Of a stretch of 50,954 bases of DNA, positions 24,881 to 33,950 are shown piece by piece. The stretch comes from Myxococcales bacterium (GTDB taxonomy: Bacteria > Myxococcota_A > Polyangia > Polyangiales > Polyangiaceae). Below the pieces are notes generated by a model that did no database searches, was not told the DNA's origin, and worked only from the letters and a program-made list of their open reading frames with translations. The first letter of the stretch is position 1. Each line of letters begins with the position of its first letter. The stretch is from NCBI GenBank assembly GCA_025359105.1, contig JANYHK010000045.1, positions 1-50,954 of the forward strand, written 5' to 3'. The position numbers and the translations under genes are program-made.

Positions 24881-25531
24881 ATGTCGAAGTCCACCTTGGT
24901 CTTTTCATCCTTGCTGTCGATCGCGGTCGCTGCCGCGGCGTGCTCCTCGACCACGAACACGGGCGGGTCCGACGGTGGCGGCGGGTCCAGCGGCACCGCA
25001 TCGAGCAGCGGCACGAGCGGCACGAGCGGCACGAGCGGCACGAGCGGCGCCAGCGGCGGCACGTCGAGCGGCGCGAGCGGCGCGAGCGGCGGCACGTCGA
25101 GCGGTACGAGCGGCGCGAGCGGCGGCACGTCGAGCGGCGGAACCGACGGCGGCAAGGGCGACGGGAGCACCGGCACCGACTCGGGCGGCGGAACGATCAG
25201 CGACACCTGCGGCGCTGGCCACGACTGCGCGTGCAACGCCGGCGAGACCTGCGCGTTCGCGTGTGCGGCCAACGTCTCGTGCAGCGCGAACTGCGGCGCG
25301 AACTCGACCTGCACGCTCGCCTGCGCCAACGGCTCGTGCAGCCTCCAGTGTGGCGCCGGAGCGAGCTGCACGCAGAACTGCGCCAACGGCTCGTGCGACA
25401 TCAACGCGAACGACTCGGCCTCGACGAAACAGAACTGCAGCAACGGCTCCTGCGACATGACGTGCGTGAACGTCACGAGCTGCAAGCAGGTCCCCGGCAT
25501 CGGCACGCACATGTGCGTTGGCTGCAACTAG
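24881..25531 (+). CDS. Low-complexity Cys-rich lipoprotein
   Basis: 216 aa. Signal peptide with lipobox AAAAC (Cys near 21), then a long Gly/Ser/Thr repeat tract (GTSGTSGTSG..., to about residue 100), and a C-terminal domain of about 100 residues with regularly spaced cysteines in the pattern CxxxCANGSCxxxC. GGAGG lies 8 bases before the ATG. Similar proteins in myxobacteria are surface lipoproteins of unknown function. The position right after the FHA/sigma54 activator suggests it may be a target. Confidence 0.82.
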   Translation: MSKSTLVFSSLLSIAVAAAACSSTTNTGGSDGGGGSSGTASSSGTSGTSGTSGTSGASGGTSSGASGASGGTSSGTSGASGGTSSGGTDGGKGDGSTGTDSGGGTISDTCGAGHDCACNAGETCAFACAANVSCSANCGANSTCTLACANGSCSLQCGAGASCTQNCANGSCDINANDSASTKQNCSNGSCDMTCVNVTSCKQVPGIGTHMCVGCN

Positions 25532-25563
25532 AGTGAACCTGGTCTAGACTCCGTCGGCGCCAA

Positions 25564-26337
25564 ATGCCGACGGTACCTGCCCTGGCCCTCAAGAAGACGA
25601 CGCTCGGCCTCGTCGGCGGTATGGGCGCGCTGTTCGAGGCGGTCGGGTTCGTCGTCACGACGCCCGCGGTGTGGCCGCTCGCGATCCTCCCCGTGATCGT
25701 CGCGCTCGTCCTCACGGTCGGGTGCGGCGCGCTCGGGCTCTGGGGCGCCACCGCGCTCGCCGATCACCTCGCCGCCGCGGCGTCGGGCGGGCTCGCGGTC
25801 GCCATCGCGTGGGTGCTCCGCGTGCTGCTCGGCGGCGTGGCGCTCCTCCTCTCCGTCGTCGTCGCGATGTCGCTCGCGCAGCCCCTGTCGGGCTTCGCGC
25901 TCGAGCGCATCGCGCGCGCGCAGGAGAAACGCCTGGGTGGCCGAGAGTGGCCCGAACAGGGAACGCTGGCGTCCATGCTGGGCTCGCTCCAGGTGACCTT
26001 CACCGCGCTCGCCATGGGGCTGCCGGTGCTGGCGGTGCTGACGGCGATCACGATCCTCGCGCCACCGGCGGCGATCGTCACGATTCCGCTGAAGTTCCTG
26101 ACGACCGCGCTCATGATCGCCTGGGATTTTCTCGACTATCCGTTGAGCGTGCGCGGCGTGACGGTCACCGGCCGGCTGCGGTTCGTCGCCGCGCACTTCT
26201 GGGCCGTGCTCGGCTTCGGCGTCGCGTCCGGCCTCGTGCTGCTCGTGCCTGGCGTCGGCCTTTTTCTCCTGCCCATCGGCGTCGCGGGAGCCACGCGCCT
26301 CGTCCTCGCGCAGGAACGTCTGCTCCTCAAGCCCTGA
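25564..26337 (+). CDS. EI24/CysZ-like membrane protein
   Basis: 257 aa with four to six membrane segments. It has the EI24 family layout: an N-terminal amphipathic region, two long hydrophobic hairpins, SLAQPLSGFALERI, and WDFLDYPLSVRG in the second half, the latter being characteristic of the family. CysZ members transport sulfate, but no cysteine-biosynthesis genes are nearby and many family members are uncharacterised, so sulfate transport is not assumed. The gene is convergent with the kinase-FGE gene, with only 17 bp between. Confidence 0.82.
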   Translation: MPTVPALALKKTTLGLVGGMGALFEAVGFVVTTPAVWPLAILPVIVALVLTVGCGALGLWGATALADHLAAAASGGLAVAIAWVLRVLLGGVALLLSVVVAMSLAQPLSGFALERIARAQEKRLGGREWPEQGTLASMLGSLQVTFTALAMGLPVLAVLTAITILAPPAAIVTIPLKFLTTALMIAWDFLDYPLSVRGVTVTGRLRFVAAHFWAVLGFGVASGLVLLVPGVGLFLLPIGVAGATRLVLAQERLLLKP

Positions 26338-26354
26338 CGCGCCGCCGCCCGCTG

Positions 26355-28622
26355 TCAGCGCGCGGAGACGACGCAGCGGAAACCAAGCGCGAACGACCGC
26401 CGCTCCGGCGACTCGCGGCGACGGACGGTCGGACGCAGCTGCGAGGCGCTCGAGGTGTTCCACGCGCCGCCGCGCGCGACGCGGAGCTTGCCCTGCGCCG
26501 GGCCCTTCGGATCGGACTGCCCGTCGGCCACGTAGGGCGCGAACCAGTCGCCGGTCCACTCCCAGACGTTGCCCGCGAGATCGAGCGCGCCGAAGCGCGA
26601 CCGGCCGCGCGGGAAGCTGCCCACCGGCGCCGTCGACGGCCACCCGTCGTCCTTCGCGTAGAGGGGCTCGAGCGGCAGTCGCGTCTGCTTGCCGAGCTCG
26701 CCGCACTCCTTGCCGCACGCGTTGAGGAACGTCTGGTCCGGCGCTTCGTCGCCCCACGGAAAACGGCGCCCGTCGGAGCCGCGCGCGGCGTACTCCCACT
26801 CGGCCTCCGTCGGAAGCCGCTTGCCGCTGGCGGCGCAGTAGGTCGCCGCCATGTCCCAGCCGACGCAGTTCATCGGGTGCGCGCCGCGCAGCGCCGGATC
26901 GCGCGCGTTGCAGAGCGGATCGTAGGCGCTCCTCTCGGCGGTAGAGATCCCCTCCCACTCGTTGGTCACCGGCGCGCGCCGGCACTCGCCGCGGTCGCTG
27001 CACGCCTTGTAGCTGGCGACGGTCACCTCCGTCACATCGATGCAGAATGCAGATAGCGCGACCTGGTGCGCGGGCCGCTCGAGGGGTGAGCCCTCGTCGT
27101 CGCCCATGAACAGCTTGCCCGCGGGGGCGAGCGCCGTCCCGGAAGGGCACTGGCTCGGCGCCGTCACCGCGGCGGCGAGCGGCGCGCTGCCCGGCTGGGT
27201 CGTCGCTGCGCCTGGGCCGCTGCCGACGACGCGCACCACTGCGCGCCCACCGACGAAGAGCGCGCCGAGCCCAAGCCCCAGCGCGATCCCCTGCAGCGCG
27301 CGCGTGAACGGCCTGCGCCAAGGGTTCCACTTCTCGGCCTCCTCGAAGATGCGCGAGGGCCGCATGCTCGGCCGCTCCCGATCCGGCCGGCTGCCACGCG
27401 AGACGGGGTACGTGTCGCTCTTCATCTGTGGAGGCGCCGGCCGCTCCTCGGTGACCTCCGCCTCCGCCGCGACCTCCGCCGCCGGCTCTGCCGCCCCGGC
27501 CGTCACCGCCGACCTCGACCCCGACCCCGCCGCCGACCCCGCCGCCGACCTCGACCCCGACGCCGAGTCCGACTCCGACTCCGACCCCGCCGCCGCCCCC
27601 GCCGCCGCGTGCGTGTCGCTGTCCCGCGGCGGCTCCTCCGCCTCGTACGCGCGCACCCGCAACGACCGCGCCTTCAGCGCGTCCCTCGCGATGTTCTCCA
27701 CCCACGCGCCCACCTCGCTCGGCGGCGCGAGCGGGCCGTACTGCTCGAGCGCCAGCGCGAACTCGCGCGCCGTCGCGAAGCGCTTGTTCGCGTCGCGCTC
27801 GAGGCCGTGCATCACGATGGCTTCCAGCGCGTCGGGCAGATCCTCCCGGTGCATGCGCGGCCGGTCGACCGTCTTGAACATCTTGTCGATGAGCGACGTC
27901 TGGACGTCGTCGCGCGAGCTCCAGAGCTTGCGCCCGCAGAAGAGCTCCCAGAGCATCACCGCGGCCCCGTACACGTCGGAGCGCCGGTCCACCGGCGCCC
28001 CCGCCAGCTGCTCGGGCGCCATGTACGAGATCTTGCCCTTGATCTGACTCTCCTCGCTGCTCTCGACGCGGAGCGTCGCGCGGGCGATGCCGAAGTCGCA
28101 GACGCGGGCGACGCCGTCGGTCGACACCATGACGTTCTGCGGCGACACGTCGCGGTGGACGATGTCGAGGGACTCGCCCGTTTCGCTCTTCGCCTCGTGC
28201 GCGGCGTGGAGGCCGTGCAGCACGTTGGTCAGGATTGCGAGCGCCACGCGCAGCGGTACGGGCTCCTGGCGGGTCATCGCCTCGCGCAAGAGCCGCGCGA
28301 GCGTCTCACCCTGCACGTACTCCATGACGAGGAGCAGCTCGCTGTCGCTGCTCACGACGTCGAGCGTGGCGACCACGTTGGGGTGCTGGATGCGCGACAC
28401 GAGGCGGGCCTCGTCGATGAACATCGCGGTGAACTGGGGATCCTTCGCGTGGTGGGGATGAAGGCGCTTGATGGCCACGGTGCGCGAGAAACCCACCGGG
28501 CCCAGCAGCCGTCCGAAATAGACGGTCGCCATGCCTCCCGACGCGATCTCGTCATAGAGGGCGTAGCGTCCGACGATCCGGACGTCGCTCGTCTTTCGCG
28601 TGCGCGCTGCCGCTTCGCTCAT
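26355..28622 (-). CDS. Ser/Thr kinase fused to extracytoplasmic FGE-like (sulfatase-modifying factor) domain
   Basis: 755 aa. The kinase domain is at about 15-300, with ASGGMATVYFG, K52, HRDVSPQN (156-163), DFG, SYMAPEQLAG. A low-complexity Ser/Asp/Ala linker, a membrane helix (ALQGIALGLGLGALFVGG) and a C-terminal FGE-sulfatase fold (from about 500: FCIDVTEVTVASY, CVGWDMAATYCAASGKRLPTEAEWE, NVWEWTGDWF, RVARGGAW) follow. The FGE catalytic cysteines after RGG are absent (NTSSASQLRP), so the outer domain is probably a sensor, not an enzyme. ATG 28622 is preferred over the adjacent GTG because GGAAGG sits at proper spacing. Confidence 0.92.
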   Translation of the reverse strand: MSEAAARTRKTSDVRIVGRYALYDEIASGGMATVYFGRLLGPVGFSRTVAIKRLHPHHAKDPQFTAMFIDEARLVSRIQHPNVVATLDVVSSDSELLLVMEYVQGETLARLLREAMTRQEPVPLRVALAILTNVLHGLHAAHEAKSETGESLDIVHRDVSPQNVMVSTDGVARVCDFGIARATLRVESSEESQIKGKISYMAPEQLAGAPVDRRSDVYGAAVMLWELFCGRKLWSSRDDVQTSLIDKMFKTVDRPRMHREDLPDALEAIVMHGLERDANKRFATAREFALALEQYGPLAPPSEVGAWVENIARDALKARSLRVRAYEAEEPPRDSDTHAAAGAAAGSESESDSASGSRSAAGSAAGSGSRSAVTAGAAEPAAEVAAEAEVTEERPAPPQMKSDTYPVSRGSRPDRERPSMRPSRIFEEAEKWNPWRRPFTRALQGIALGLGLGALFVGGRAVVRVVGSGPGAATTQPGSAPLAAAVTAPSQCPSGTALAPAGKLFMGDDEGSPLERPAHQVALSAFCIDVTEVTVASYKACSDRGECRRAPVTNEWEGISTAERSAYDPLCNARDPALRGAHPMNCVGWDMAATYCAASGKRLPTEAEWEYAARGSDGRRFPWGDEAPDQTFLNACGKECGELGKQTRLPLEPLYAKDDGWPSTAPVGSFPRGRSRFGALDLAGNVWEWTGDWFAPYVADGQSDPKGPAQGKLRVARGGAWNTSSASQLRPTVRRRESPERRSFALGFRCVVSAR

Positions 28623-28831
28623 CACACCTTCCAGTACCGACGGAGTAGCTTCTGCCCATCGCCGCTGATGCCGACAACCCGCGTCGCCTGATGGCCTCGC
28701 GGCTCACCTGGCAGGCTGCCCGCGGAAATTTCCCGCGCGTGCGTCACGACGACGATTCGCGAGATGGAGCGTAGCACGGTTCACACCAACGGCCGTTCAC
28801 GAGCGACCGGTCGCGCTACGCTCACCAACTC

Positions 28832-30829
28832 ATGCGCACCCACACTTCCCGCGCCACGTTCCTCGTCTCGCTCGTCTTGCTCACGGCGGTGGCGTGCCGT
28901 CGCGACGGCGCGAAGGGAACAGATGCTCAAGCTCCCGCTGACGGCGACGGATCGCTCGCGCTCGCGGAGGGTGACGGCGGGCTGGGGGATGGGGGGAGCG
29001 ACGCCGACATCGTCACCCACGCGTCTTCCTGGGTCCCCGACGGCAGCGCGGGCGTTCGGACGACCGAGAGCGTCGACGCCGTCGTGCTTCGCGCCAAGCA
29101 CCGCCCCCGTCTCGCGCAGCAAGCGCCAGTGACCATCCTGCGCGGCACGTCCGCGCGCGAGCTCGGCGAGCGCATCTGCAAGGAGGTCGTCCCCCAAAGA
29201 CCCCTCGACGCGCCGGTGCTCATCAAGCCGAACATCGGCGGCTTCGACTGGTTCAAGAACCCCGCGCGCTCCGGCGGCGACGACGGCGTGCGCGGCCGCA
29301 TCACCGATCCGGAGTTCGTGCGCGGCGTCCTGCGTTGCTTGAAGGCGCGCGGCCACACCAACGTCATCGTCGCCGAGGGCTGGGGCTCGGTGCACGAAGA
29401 GTGGGAGCACCTCGCGCGCGTCAGCGGCTACGAGGCGATGACGCGCGAAGAGGGCGTGCCGCTCGTCGCGCTCGACGACGACGGCGTCTTCGAGAAGGAC
29501 CTTGCCCACGGATTCCCCGGTCGCCCGGTGGGCGTGCGCGGCATGGAGCGGACGAAGGTGCCGACCCTGCTCATGCCCAAGCTCCTCGCCGACGTCCTCG
29601 ACCACGGCATGTTCATCTCCGCCCCGAAGGTGAAGGCGCATCGCTTCGGCGTCGTCAGCATGTCGGTGAAGGGCGTGCAGGGGACGATCATGCTGAGCGA
29701 CGCCGCGCCGGCGTTCCGCCAGAAATCGCGGATGCACCGTGAGCTGAACCGGTACCTGGAGCGCCAACACAAGAAGCTGCCCGAGGATCGCGCGCTGTAC
29801 GTCGCCGCGCTCGAGGCCTTCGCCGAGCGCATCGCCGACGTGCTCGAGGTCGAGACGCCCGACGTCGTCCTCGCCGACGGCGCGCCGATGATGGGCGGCG
29901 ACGGCTTCCAGAAGCTCGTACCGAGCGAGGAGCTCGTCGCGCTGGGTGGCGTGAACCCGATCCTCGTCGATCGCGTCGGCGCGCAGCTCCTCGGGCTCTG
30001 GGACAACGCCGATCTCGCGCGCGAGCTGGGGGGCCACGCGACGTCGCCGCTCCTCGAGATCGCCGCGAAGCGCTTCGGCCTCGATCTCGCGCAGCCCACG
30101 GTCATCGGCGACGGCGCCGATCTCCTCAAGACCCCGCGTCCGGTGCACTTTCACGCGATGGCAGGGTTCTCGCTGGACTCGGAGCCCGCGACTGCCGATC
30201 GCCCGACCGCGCACGCGACGCACGTGGGCGGCGATCCGCCGGTGATCGACGGCCGCGGCGGCGACGCGGCGTGGGGGGCGGCCACGCCGGTGGCGTGGGA
30301 CACCGACTACGCCGGCGTCAAGACCAGCATCGGCACACGCGCGCGCTTCTTGTGGACCAAGAACGGGCTCTACGGCCTGTGGGAGCTCATGAACGCCGGC
30401 ATCAACGCCGACGCGACGCGCCCCGTCGCCGAAGAGCGCACGAAGCTCTACGAGGAGGACTGCGTCGAGATGTTCCTCGCGCCGAAGTCCTCGCAGTCGT
30501 CGCACTACTTCGAGGTCGAGCTCGGCCCGCTCGGCCACTTCTTCGACATCGACGTCGATCGCGCCGCGCACAAGGAGGACACGGCGTGGTCGAGCGGCGT
30601 CACCGTCAAGACGACGCACGACGAGACCGCGCGCACGGCCACGATCGAAGCGGTCTTCGCGGCGAAGGAACTCACCGCCGCGCTCGTCCCCGGCGCGCGC
30701 CTGCGCCTGGGCCTCTACCGCATCGAGGGCAAGGCGCCGCGCACGTACCTCGCCTGGAGCCCGCCGCGCACCAAGTCGCCCAATTTTCACGTCCCGAGCG
30801 CGTTCGGGACGCTCATCGTCGATCCCTGA
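28832..30829 (+). CDS. Lipoprotein with DUF362 and CBM9-like domains
   Basis: 665 aa. The signal peptide ends in the lipobox AVAC (Cys near 22), followed by an Asp/Gly-rich linker. Residues of about 95-430 are a DUF362 domain (VLIKPNIGG, SAPKVKAHRFGVVSMSVKGVQGT, DVVLADGAPMMGGDG). Residues of about 450-665 resemble a family-9 carbohydrate-binding module (ARFLWTKNGLYGLWEL, EEDCVEMFLAPKS, LRLGLYRIEG, YLAWSPPR). DUF362 has no firm function. The fusion suggests action on cell-surface or extracellular glycans. It is divergent from the kinase-FGE gene with about 200 bp between, which holds both promoters. Confidence 0.85.
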   Translation: MRTHTSRATFLVSLVLLTAVACRRDGAKGTDAQAPADGDGSLALAEGDGGLGDGGSDADIVTHASSWVPDGSAGVRTTESVDAVVLRAKHRPRLAQQAPVTILRGTSARELGERICKEVVPQRPLDAPVLIKPNIGGFDWFKNPARSGGDDGVRGRITDPEFVRGVLRCLKARGHTNVIVAEGWGSVHEEWEHLARVSGYEAMTREEGVPLVALDDDGVFEKDLAHGFPGRPVGVRGMERTKVPTLLMPKLLADVLDHGMFISAPKVKAHRFGVVSMSVKGVQGTIMLSDAAPAFRQKSRMHRELNRYLERQHKKLPEDRALYVAALEAFAERIADVLEVETPDVVLADGAPMMGGDGFQKLVPSEELVALGGVNPILVDRVGAQLLGLWDNADLARELGGHATSPLLEIAAKRFGLDLAQPTVIGDGADLLKTPRPVHFHAMAGFSLDSEPATADRPTAHATHVGGDPPVIDGRGGDAAWGAATPVAWDTDYAGVKTSIGTRARFLWTKNGLYGLWELMNAGINADATRPVAEERTKLYEEDCVEMFLAPKSSQSSHYFEVELGPLGHFFDIDVDRAAHKEDTAWSSGVTVKTTHDETARTATIEAVFAAKELTAALVPGARLRLGLYRIEGKAPRTYLAWSPPRTKSPNFHVPSAFGTLIVDP

Positions 30830-30862
30830 GCCGCCACGGGAGAGTTTGGTACCCTCGCCCGC

Positions 30863-32794
30863 GTGACCGCCTCCCTTCCCCCGAAGTCCGCCATCCGCGT
30901 AGCCCCTCACGGAGCCCACGCGACGCCGCACGCCGGGAGCACCGGAAAGCTCGCGCTGGCGGCGCTCGGGATCGTCTTCGGCGACATCGGGACGAGCCCG
31001 CTCTACACCCTCAAGGAGTGCTTGAAGGAGGAGCACGGGGTCCCGCGCGCGGCAGAAAATACGCTCGGCGTCCTCTCGCTCATCTTCTGGGCGCTCACGC
31101 TCGTCGTCACGGTCAAGTACCTGTCCTTCATCATGCGCGCCGACAACCGCGGCGAGGGCGGCATCCTGGCGCTGCTCGCGCTCATCCCCGAGAAGCTGCG
31201 CAAGGAGAAGGGCGGCGGGATCGGATGGGTCGCGCTCCTCGTCATCATCGGCGCGGCGCTTCTCTACGGCGACGGCATGATCACCCCGGCGATCAGCGTC
31301 CTGTCCGCGGTCGAGGGGCTCGAGCTCGCGACACCGACGTTCAAGCCGTACGCGGTGCCCATCACGTGCGTCATCCTCCTCGGCCTCTTCATGATCCAGA
31401 AGCGCGGCACCGGCGGCGTCGGCAAGCTCTTCGGGCCGGTCATGGTGATGTGGTTCGGCACCATCGGGGTCCTCGGCGCCTACCACGTCATGAAGTACCC
31501 CGCGGTGTTCGCTGCGCTCTCGCCGCACCATGCCATCTCGTTCTTCACGCGCCACGGCTTCAAGGGCTTCGCGGTCCTCGGCTCCGTCGTCCTCGCCGTC
31601 ACCGGCGGCGAGGCGCTCTACGCCGACATGGGCCATTTCGGCGCGCGCCCGATCCGGATCGCGTGGCTCTGCTTCGTCATGCCGGCGCTCCTGCTCGCGT
31701 ACTTCGGCCAGGGGGCCATGGTCCTCGCCGATCCCGAGCTCGCGAACCTGAACCCGTTCTTCGCGATGGTCCCCGCCGGGATGTGGACGTACGCGCTCGT
31801 CGCCCTCTCTGGCGCCGCCACCGTCATCGCGTCGCAGGCGCTCATCAGCGGCGCGTTCTCGCTCACGCACCAGGCGGTGCAGCTCGGCTTCTTCCCGCGC
31901 GTCACGGTTCGCCACACGTCGAGCGAGGCGGAGGGGCAGATCTACGTCCCCGAGATCAACTGGCTCCTTGCGATCGCGTGCATCGCGCTCGTGCTGGCGT
32001 TCAAGGAGAGCACCAAGCTCGCCGCGGCCTACGGCATCGCCGTCACCGGAACGATGGGCATCACGTCGATCGTGTTCTTCCTCGTCACGCGCCAGACGTG
32101 GGGCTGGCCGCTCGCCAAGAGCGCGCCCTTGCTCCTCCTCTTCCTCGCGTTCGATATCCCGTTCTTCGCCTCGAACATCATGAAGTTCATGGACGGCGGC
32201 TACGTGCCGGTCCTCGTCGCGGCGGGATTTTTGATCGTGATGGTCAACTGGAAGACGGGTCGGCGCATCCTCGCCGAGGCGATCGCCGCGAAATCTCCTC
32301 CGCTCGACGGCTTCATGAAAGAGCTGAAATGCCCGCGCGTCCCTGGCACGGCGGTCTTCATGTCGTCGAACCCGCAGGGGACGCCGCCCGTCCTCTTCCA
32401 TCACGCCACCCGCATCGGCGTGCTCCACGAGACCATCCTCATGCTCACGGTGATGGTCGACCACGTGCCGACGGTCCCCGACGCCGAGCGCGTCACGACC
32501 GAGGCGCTGCACAACGGGTTTCACCGCATCGTCGCCCGCTTCGGATTCATGGAGACGCCGGACGTGCCCGTCTTGGTCGCCCGCGCGTGCAAGGAGCTGA
32601 AGCTCGATGTCGATCCAGGCAAGGTCACCTACTACCTGGGCCGCGAGACGTTCCTCGCGACGCCCAAGGGCAAGATGGGCGCCGTGAGCGAGTCTCTCTT
32701 CTCGTACCTCTCCCGCAACAGCGTCGCGGCGACGTCCTACTTCGCCATCCCCAGCGAGCAGGTCGTCGAGCTCGGCTCGCAGATCGATCTCTGA
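30863..32794 (+). CDS. kup: Kup-type potassium uptake transporter
   Basis: 643 aa, full length for the KUP/HAK/KT family, with 12 predicted membrane helices and a C-terminal cytoplasmic domain of about 180 residues. The family signature GDIGTSPLYTLKEC is at the N-terminus, and later segments (LLYGDGMITPAISVLSAVEG, GGEALYADMGHFG) match Kup. It probably carries out proton-coupled potassium uptake in the inner membrane. The start is GTG 30863, about 30 bases after the DUF362 gene, so it could be expressed from the same transcript. Confidence 0.95.
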   Translation: MTASLPPKSAIRVAPHGAHATPHAGSTGKLALAALGIVFGDIGTSPLYTLKECLKEEHGVPRAAENTLGVLSLIFWALTLVVTVKYLSFIMRADNRGEGGILALLALIPEKLRKEKGGGIGWVALLVIIGAALLYGDGMITPAISVLSAVEGLELATPTFKPYAVPITCVILLGLFMIQKRGTGGVGKLFGPVMVMWFGTIGVLGAYHVMKYPAVFAALSPHHAISFFTRHGFKGFAVLGSVVLAVTGGEALYADMGHFGARPIRIAWLCFVMPALLLAYFGQGAMVLADPELANLNPFFAMVPAGMWTYALVALSGAATVIASQALISGAFSLTHQAVQLGFFPRVTVRHTSSEAEGQIYVPEINWLLAIACIALVLAFKESTKLAAAYGIAVTGTMGITSIVFFLVTRQTWGWPLAKSAPLLLLFLAFDIPFFASNIMKFMDGGYVPVLVAAGFLIVMVNWKTGRRILAEAIAAKSPPLDGFMKELKCPRVPGTAVFMSSNPQGTPPVLFHHATRIGVLHETILMLTVMVDHVPTVPDAERVTTEALHNGFHRIVARFGFMETPDVPVLVARACKELKLDVDPGKVTYYLGRETFLATPKGKMGAVSESLFSYLSRNSVAATSYFAIPSEQVVELGSQIDL

Positions 32795-32819
32795 GAACGA
32801 CGACCATCCGCGCCAGTGG

Positions 32820-33287
32820 CTAACCGACCTTCGTCCACATCGCGCTCTGGTCCCCCTCGTAGACCAGCGTGTCGCCCTGGGTGAACGCGAACTCGTAGCG
32901 CGCGAACACGCTCGCGTTGCCGCGCCGCATCTGCACCGCCTTGCATGCGAGGATGAGCGGCTCGCCGGGCGGTGCGAGCGCACGAAAGCGGGCGGAGTTG
33001 ATCTTCGCGCCGTAGCCCACCCACCCGTCGGCGTGGCGCAGGCCGAGGATGAAGTACGCGTGCACGAACGCGATCATCCCTGTCATGTGGACCATGAGCC
33101 CGCCCGAGACGTGGCGCGGATGCCGGACCGGATGCGCGCGCTGGGAGCGCGTCAGCGGCAGATCGTCGGACGTCGGCATGCGGGCGACGACGCGCTGGTT
33201 CTCGGCGTCGATCTCGAGGATCTCGTCGATGAGCAAGCCCTCGGGGGCGTAGGGGCAGTCGGCCACGAACGCGGGATCGATCGGCAT
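32820..33287 (-). CDS. Hotdog-fold protein (FabZ/thioesterase-like)
   Basis: 155 aa. The region ENQRVVARMPTSDDLPLTRSQ...HPRHVSGGLMVHMTGMIAFVHA has the layout of FabA/FabZ-like hotdog proteins, with a His before the central helix (PRHVSGG) and a following beta-rich half. A substrate cannot be named; hydroxyacyl dehydration or acyl-thioester hydrolysis are the family options. It is convergent with kup and divergent from the small lipoprotein gene, whose start is only about 30 bp away. Confidence 0.72.
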   Translation of the reverse strand: MPIDPAFVADCPYAPEGLLIDEILEIDAENQRVVARMPTSDDLPLTRSQRAHPVRHPRHVSGGLMVHMTGMIAFVHAYFILGLRHADGWVGYGAKINSARFRALAPPGEPLILACKAVQMRRGNASVFARYEFAFTQGDTLVYEGDQSAMWTKVG

Positions 33288-33317
33288 GGGGCTGCGTTTA
33301 TAAGGTAGTGTGCCGCC

Positions 33318-33938
33318 ATGCGAAAGGTCGCGTTCGCCGCGAGCGCGTGCGTCGTGCTCCTGACCGGCTGCCCACGCGCCTCGTCGAGCGGGTCGGGATC
33401 CGGCGCGGATTCGGGCTCGGCGTCGGACTCGGGGTCGGATTCGGGATCGGGCGCGGGATCGGATTCGGGGACGGCCTCGCTTCCGGCGGCCGGGTACCTC
33501 GCGGACGCCGGCGCCGCGACGACCCCCTACGTGTCGAAAGAAGGCCATTTCACCGTCCTTCCGCCCGCCGGCGTGAAGCCCAACGAGACCACCGCCGGGG
33601 TCGCGTGGATCGTCGGTAGCGCTGCCCTCGTCGTCGGCTACTACGACGGCCGGCCTCACGGCGTCGATCGCTCGCGCTTCTACGATCTCGCCCGCGACGG
33701 CGTGAACGGGAGCGAGATCGAGAAGGAGGACGACGTGAAGGTCGGCGGCTTCCCCACGCGGATGCGGCGGATTCGCCTCGTCGTCGTCGGCAAGCCGGTG
33801 CAGTTCCGGCGCAGCGCGATCGTCGTCGCCGGCAATCGCACCTTCGAGGTCAGCTGCACGAGCAGCGTGCGCGCAGATCTCGACGCTCTGGTGACCAACG
33901 CGTTTTTTACGAGCCTCCACCTCGAGGCGGTCAAGTAG
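33318..33938 (+). CDS. Predicted lipoprotein with Gly/Ser/Asp linker
   Basis: 206 aa. Signal peptide with lipobox LTGC (Cys near 18), a (Gly/Ser/Ala/Asp) repeat linker encoded by imperfect TCGG-rich hexamers, and a globular domain of about 140 residues with predicted alternating beta strands (HFTVLPPAGVKPNE, RRIRLVVVGKPVQFRR, RTFEVSCTSS). It is not recognised as a named family. It lies 12 bp before the MFS gene and may share its transcript. Confidence 0.78.
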   Translation: MRKVAFAASACVVLLTGCPRASSSGSGSGADSGSASDSGSDSGSGAGSDSGTASLPAAGYLADAGAATTPYVSKEGHFTVLPPAGVKPNETTAGVAWIVGSAALVVGYYDGRPHGVDRSRFYDLARDGVNGSEIEKEDDVKVGGFPTRMRRIRLVVVGKPVQFRRSAIVVAGNRTFEVSCTSSVRADLDALVTNAFFTSLHLEAVK

Positions 33939-33950
33939 ACCAGCGCCCGC

